The translations under genes and the position numbers were made by a program. Positions 6,270-8,508 of a DNA stretch of 8,508 nucleotides are shown piece after piece; the first letter of the stretch is position 1; each line of letters begins with the position of its first letter. The notes under the pieces are model-generated. The model saw only the letters and a program-made list of their open reading frames with translations, was not told the DNA's origin and did no database searches. This DNA comes from an uncultured Butyricicoccus sp. (GTDB lineage Bacteria > Bacillota > Clostridia > Oscillospirales > Butyricicoccaceae), in assembly GCA_959018045.1 (NCBI GenBank), contig CAUEJN010000046.1, positions 1 to 8,508 of the forward strand, read 5' to 3'.

Positions 6270-6301
6270 AAAAAAAGTGCGTTTCCCAAAAGAGAGCGCA
6301 C
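6270..6301 (-). terminator. Second leader terminator, immediately before queL
   Basis: On the minus strand, GTGCG (6301-6297) pairs with CGCAC (6281-6277) around a 15-nt loop and is followed at once by seven T (6276-6270). It lies after the riboswitch terminator and before the queL ribosome-binding site, so both must be passed to express the operon. The stem is short, so it may be leaky. Confidence 0.65.
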
Positions 6302-6332
6302 CATCCCCTTTTTGCTCCCGCCACGCGACAGC

Positions 6333-6377
6333 AAAAAACCATGACCTCCGCTGGATTTTTCTACCTGCGGCGCATGG
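6333..6377 (-). terminator. Riboswitch-controlled terminator (expression platform)
   Basis: On the minus strand, CCATG (6377-6373) pairs with CATGG (6343-6339) and CCGC (6370-6367) with GCGG (6351-6348), separated by a small asymmetric internal loop, ending in six T (6338-6333). It starts 3 nt after the preQ1 aptamer. The aptamer loop AACCAT (6409-6404) is complementary to ATGGTT (6342-6337) in the terminator's 3' arm. This offers a candidate antiterminator pairing that ligand binding would prevent; that mechanism is inference. Confidence 0.75.
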
Positions 6378-6380
6378 ACG

Positions 6381-6420
6381 TCCTAGTTTTGTTTAGAGAC
6401 AGGATGGTTACGAACTGTCT
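6381..6420 (-). promoter_or_regulatory. preQ1-I riboswitch aptamer
   Basis: Read on the minus strand, stem P1 is AGACAG (6420-6415) with CTGTCT (6402-6397). The loop is TTCGTAACCATC and the 3' tail is CTAAACAAAACTAGGA (6396-6381). The class I preQ1 consensus is a short hairpin whose C-rich loop pairs with a GG at the end of an A-rich tail (as in UUAACAAAACAAGG or AUAAAAAACUAAGG) to make an H-type pseudoknot. All parts are present: loop CC, A-rich tail and terminal AGG. It sits about 15 nt after the predicted transcription start and about 135 nt before the QueL-like gene, whose expected product is preQ1. An intrinsic terminator follows directly, so transcription attenuation is the likely mechanism. 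Confidence 0.87.
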
Positions 6421-6441
6421 TATCTGGTTTTGAACTTTTAC

Positions 6442-6471
6442 AGTATACCGTATGAGTGTACCCGCTGTCAA
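6442..6471 (-). promoter_or_regulatory. Promoter of the riboswitch-controlled Q-salvage operon
   Basis: On the minus strand, a perfect -35 TTGACA (6471-6466), an 18-nt spacer and -10 TATACT (6447-6442). Transcription would start near 6435, giving a leader of about 190 nt that carries the aptamer and two terminators. Confidence 0.8.
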
Positions 6472-6507
6472 TGGTGAAAAATCACAATGTACACGGCAGA
6501 TCTGTCG
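6456..6507. promoter_or_regulatory. Operator-like inverted repeats between divergent promoters
   Basis: Three symmetrical elements sit between the queL and NSS promoters: GTGTAC (6456-6461) with GTACAC (6489-6494), GTGA-N4-TCAC (6474-6477 and 6482-6485), and the 14-bp near-palindrome CGGCAGATCTGTCG (6494-6507). The first overlaps the queL core promoter. They may be protein-binding sites for either gene, but nothing identifies the regulator. The rest of 6508-6566 shows nothing recognisable. Confidence 0.25.
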
Positions 6508-6566
6508 AACGAAAGCAATTTTTTCGGTAAGAACGACAAAAAATCTAAAATTTTCCCGAAAAGTGA

Positions 6567-6595
6567 TTGAAATTCTTCAGGTTTTATGGAATAAT
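6567..6595 (+). promoter_or_regulatory. Promoter of the NSS transporter gene
   Basis: -35 TTGAAA (6567-6572), 17-nt spacer and -10 AATAAT (6590-6595) with TG at 6587-6588. The -10 is weak, and TAATAG (6592-6597) is an alternative. The leader is about 40 nt. Confidence 0.55.
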
Positions 6596-6642
6596 AGAGT
6601 ACATTACCGATCTATGAAATTCTTTTGTATGGGGGTTTGTAA

Positions 6643-8019
6643 ATGAAAAAAGAACGCAGCAGCTTTACCAGCCGCATCGGCTTTGTACTTGCGGCGGCTG
6701 GCTCGGCCGTTGGTCTCGGAAACCTGTGGCGTTTCCCGTACCTCGCCGCAAAGTACGGCGGCGGTACCTTCCTTCTGGTCTATATCATTCTGGCCATCAC
6801 CTTCGGCTTCACCCTGATGATCGCCGAGATCGCCATTGGACGCAAAACCCGTCTGTCGTGCATCGGTGCCTACCGCGCACTGGACAAGCGCTTTGGCTTC
6901 CTCGGCTGGCTGGCTTCGCTCGTCCCGGTCATCATCACGCCGTACTATTGTGTCATCGGCGGCTGGGTTATGAAGTATCTGGCTGAGTTTTTGACCGGCA
7001 ACGGTCTGGAAACCGCCGCCGACTCCTACTTCGGTAACTTCACCGCAGTTTCTCTGCCCGGTATCCTGGGTACTCCGGTCACCTGGTTTGTCATCTACGT
7101 GCTCATCAACGCAACCGTTGTTCTGTTCGGCGTTGAAAAGGGCATCGAGAAGGTCAGCCGTGTTATGATGCCCGTTCTGGTCATCCTGTCCATCATCATC
7201 GCAGGCTACTCGCTGACCATCCCGGGCGCAATCGACGGCCTCAAGTACTACCTGCTGCCCCGCATGGAGGACTTCTCCATCTACACCGTTCTGGCTGCAA
7301 TGGGTCAGCTGTTCTACTCCATGTCTCTGGCAATGGGTATTATGATTACCTACGGCTCGTACATGCAGAAGGACAACATGCTTGAGCACTCGGTCACCCA
7401 GATCGAGGTCTTCGACACCGGCTTCGCCATCATCGCCGGTATGATGATTATTCCCGCAATGGTCGCATTCAGCGGCGGCGACACCTCGCTCGTCCGTGAG
7501 TCGGCTGGCGCAGGCCTGATGTTCGGTGTTCTGCCCAAGGTCTTCGAGTCCATGCTCTTTGGCAACGTCATCGGCACGGTCTTCTTCCTGCTCGTACTGC
7601 TTGCAGCGCTGACCTCGTCCATCTCCCTGATGGAGACCATCGTTTCCATCATCGTCGACAAGGCCAAGATCGGACGCAAGCCCGCAGCGATTCTGGTTAC
7701 CATCGGCGTTCTGCTGCTCGGCATGCTGTCCTGCCTGGGTTACGGCCCGCTCGCAGCAATCGCTCCGCTCGGCATGGCGTTCCTGGACTTCTTCGACTTT
7801 ATCTCCAACTCCATCATGATGCCGATCGTTGCATTCCTGACCTGTATTCTGGTCGGTCACATCATTGGGCCTAAGATGGTCATTGACGAGGTCGAAACTT
7901 CGGGCACCTTCCGCCGCAAGAAGCTGTTTGTTGTCATGGTGCGCTGGATCGCTCCGGTCATGCTGCTCATGATTCTGGCAACCGAGATTCTCAAGTTCTT
8001 CGGCGTTATTACCGTATAA
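6643..8019 (+). CDS. Neurotransmitter:sodium symporter (NSS/SNF) family transporter
   Basis: A 458-residue LeuT-fold sodium-coupled transporter, most likely for an amino acid. TM1 carries the unwound signature AGSAVGLGNLWRFPYLAAKYGGGTF (19-43). Residues G20, A22, V23 and N27 match the Na1 and Na2 ligands of LeuT, and R30 matches the extracellular gate. TM6 has the unwound FYSMSLAMG (224-232, S226 at the Na1 threonine position), and TM8 has ALTSSISLM (322-330) with A321, T324 and S325 at Na2 positions. D385 in LDFFDF matches the LeuT gate aspartate. Eleven membrane helices are visible: the region after VRWIAPVMLLMIL (433-445) ends the protein and the usual twelfth helix is absent, as in the bacterial MhsT/Tyt1 branch, which transports hydrophobic or aromatic amino acids. 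The substrate is inference from that resemblance. The ATG at 6643 has GGGGG (6631-6635) at a 7-nt spacing. The gene stands alone between its own promoter and terminator. Confidence 0.95.
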   Translation: MKKERSSFTSRIGFVLAAAGSAVGLGNLWRFPYLAAKYGGGTFLLVYIILAITFGFTLMIAEIAIGRKTRLSCIGAYRALDKRFGFLGWLASLVPVIITPYYCVIGGWVMKYLAEFLTGNGLETAADSYFGNFTAVSLPGILGTPVTWFVIYVLINATVVLFGVEKGIEKVSRVMMPVLVILSIIIAGYSLTIPGAIDGLKYYLLPRMEDFSIYTVLAAMGQLFYSMSLAMGIMITYGSYMQKDNMLEHSVTQIEVFDTGFAIIAGMMIIPAMVAFSGGDTSLVRESAGAGLMFGVLPKVFESMLFGNVIGTVFFLLVLLAALTSSISLMETIVSIIVDKAKIGRKPAAILVTIGVLLLGMLSCLGYGPLAAIAPLGMAFLDFFDFISNSIMMPIVAFLTCILVGHIIGPKMVIDEVETSGTFRRKKLFVVMVRWIAPVMLLMILATEILKFFGVITV

Positions 8020-8032
8020 TGCACAAAAGAAC

Positions 8033-8066
8033 AAAAGCTGCTGAAGATATTACTTCAGCAGCTTTT
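8033..8066. terminator. Strong intrinsic terminator after the NSS gene
   Basis: A perfect 14-bp stem, AAAAGCTGCTGAAG (8033-8046) with CTTCAGCAGCTTTT (8053-8066), has a 6-nt loop and continues into CTCTT. It lies 13 nt after the stop codon. The A-run on the other side would allow function in reverse as well. Confidence 0.92.
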
Positions 8067-8081
8067 CTCTTAACCTCTCTA

Positions 8082-8110
8082 TTGATATTCAGTTACCATT
8101 GTGTTATACT
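8082..8110 (+). promoter_or_regulatory. Strong promoter of the small membrane-protein gene
   Basis: -35 TTGATA (8082-8087), 17-nt spacer and -10 TATACT (8105-8110) with an extended TG at 8102-8103. The predicted start is near 8117, about 10 bp before a perfect inverted repeat. Confidence 0.78.
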
Positions 8111-8125
8111 ATTTTCAAACAGTAG

Positions 8126-8142
8126 TTCGAATATTATTCGAA
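8126..8142. promoter_or_regulatory. Perfect operator-like palindrome in the leader
   Basis: TTCGAAT (8126-8132) and ATTCGAA (8136-8142) are exact inverted repeats separated by ATT. The element lies between the predicted transcription start and the GGGGG ribosome-binding site (8148-8152), a classic roadblock or repressor position. The form (7+7 with a 3-nt centre) suits a dimeric winged-helix or HTH repressor, but no regulator gene is visible in the window. A role as an RNA hairpin is less likely because of the 3-nt loop and AT-rich stem. Confidence 0.5.
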
Positions 8143-8164
8143 TAAAAGGGGGAAATGAATAGCT

Positions 8165-8467
8165 ATGCTATCATCTGCCATTGGTATCTGTGGCGCATTA
8201 ATATCTCTAATTGGCTGGTTTGTATTTCATTCTTTTCCCATATTAATCGTGGGTACTTTTTTATTCTTCATTGAAACAGCTATGGAATGGAATCAACTTA
8301 ACAGTGGTGCTAAAGCATTAAATTTTATAATCATTATCATTGGTTGCATTGTCGGCCTATTTGTTAATATGCCTATTTATATTTCTGCCATGTTAGCCAT
8401 CAATATTTATTCAGCATTGATGGTATTTTTAACAATCATTATCATGCTTATTGGCAATAGGGGTTAA
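8165..8467 (+). CDS. Small hydrophobic membrane protein of unknown function
   Basis: A 100-residue protein I do not recognise. About four membrane segments are visible (2-20, 22-39, 51-68, 71-96), with a short polar stretch EWNQLNSGAK (41-50) between helices 2 and 3 and a charged end NRG. No signal-peptide cleavage site, cysteine motif or catalytic residues stand out. The ATG at 8165 is the first start after an in-frame stop at 8156-8158. GGGGG (8148-8152) is 12 nt upstream, a long spacing. The DNA is conspicuously AT-rich with A/T-ending codons, unlike the GC-rich genes to the left, which suggests recent acquisition. It has its own strong promoter and a perfect palindrome in the leader, so it looks like a regulated, expressed gene rather than random reading frame. 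After its stop, 8468-8508 holds only a 10-codon frame and nothing recognisable. Small helper, immunity or stress membrane proteins would all fit; none can be supported. Confidence 0.6.
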   Translation: MLSSAIGICGALISLIGWFVFHSFPILIVGTFLFFIETAMEWNQLNSGAKALNFIIIIIGCIVGLFVNMPIYISAMLAINIYSALMVFLTIIIMLIGNRG

Positions 8468-8508
8468 TCTTATGTTTCTAGATTTTTTACTTTTCGCCGT
8501 TTAAATGG

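Noticed and set aside
6247..6342. 32-codon in-frame N-terminal extension of the radical-SAM protein
   Set aside because: It would translate both the base of the riboswitch terminator and the second terminator, its GGAGG is only 2 nt from the ATG, and the start at 6246 has a proper ribosome-binding site.
6604..8034. A 476-codon open frame on the minus strand opposite the NSS transporter
   Set aside because: It mirrors the transporter codon by codon; its translation is rich in D, H, Q and N with no domain, and it arises from the strong C/G third-position bias of the real gene.
8472..8504. Ten-codon frame starting MFLDF after the small membrane protein
   Set aside because: Too short and without a convincing ribosome-binding site; the window ends 4 bases later.

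Overview
The coding is GC-rich with strong C/G-ending codon preference. Shine-Dalgarno sequences are AGGAGG-like and promoters are sigma-A type with extended -10 boxes. Content includes a double-cubane anaerobic reductase with its activase, a radical-SAM queuine-salvage gene, a preQ1-I riboswitch and an NSS transporter. Together these suggest a strictly anaerobic, gut-type Clostridia (Oscillospirales-like, for example near Butyricicoccus/Agathobaculum). That placement is inference from content and composition only.

Layout, left to right. (1) 1-2034: a fumarylacetoacetate-hydrolase (FAH) family gene on the minus strand, cut by the window edge, is transcribed divergently from a LacI-family repressor gene; both promoters are visible between them. 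This is probably a small sugar-acid or aromatic/keto-acid catabolic locus. (2) 2054-4227: a two-gene plus-strand operon encodes a YjiM-type double-cubane-cluster reductase and its YjiL-type ATP-dependent activase. It has its own promoter and ends in a strong bidirectional terminator. (3) 4232-4661: a decayed LacI-family gene on the minus strand. It keeps a good promoter but has lost the start codon, most of the helix-turn-helix and most of the effector domain. (4) 4731-6471: a minus-strand queuosine-precursor salvage operon. Order along the transcript: promoter, preQ1-I riboswitch, two consecutive intrinsic terminators, radical-SAM gene (QueL-like queuine lyase), YhhQ-family precursor transporter (4-nt overlap), terminator. 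(5) 6567-8066: a monocistronic NSS (neurotransmitter:sodium symporter) amino-acid transporter. (6) 8082-8508: an AT-rich small four-helix membrane protein with a strong promoter and a perfect operator-like palindrome in its leader; its composition differs from everything else here.

How the genes work together: the best-supported circuit is the Q-salvage operon. Imported precursor or queuine is converted to preQ1 in the cell, and preQ1 is the ligand the leader riboswitch is expected to sense, giving product feedback by transcription attenuation. In the reductase operon, the activase hydrolyses ATP to send low-potential electrons into the double-cubane protein; the physiological substrate is unknown. 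No tRNA, rRNA, CRISPR array, insertion sequence or integrase was seen.
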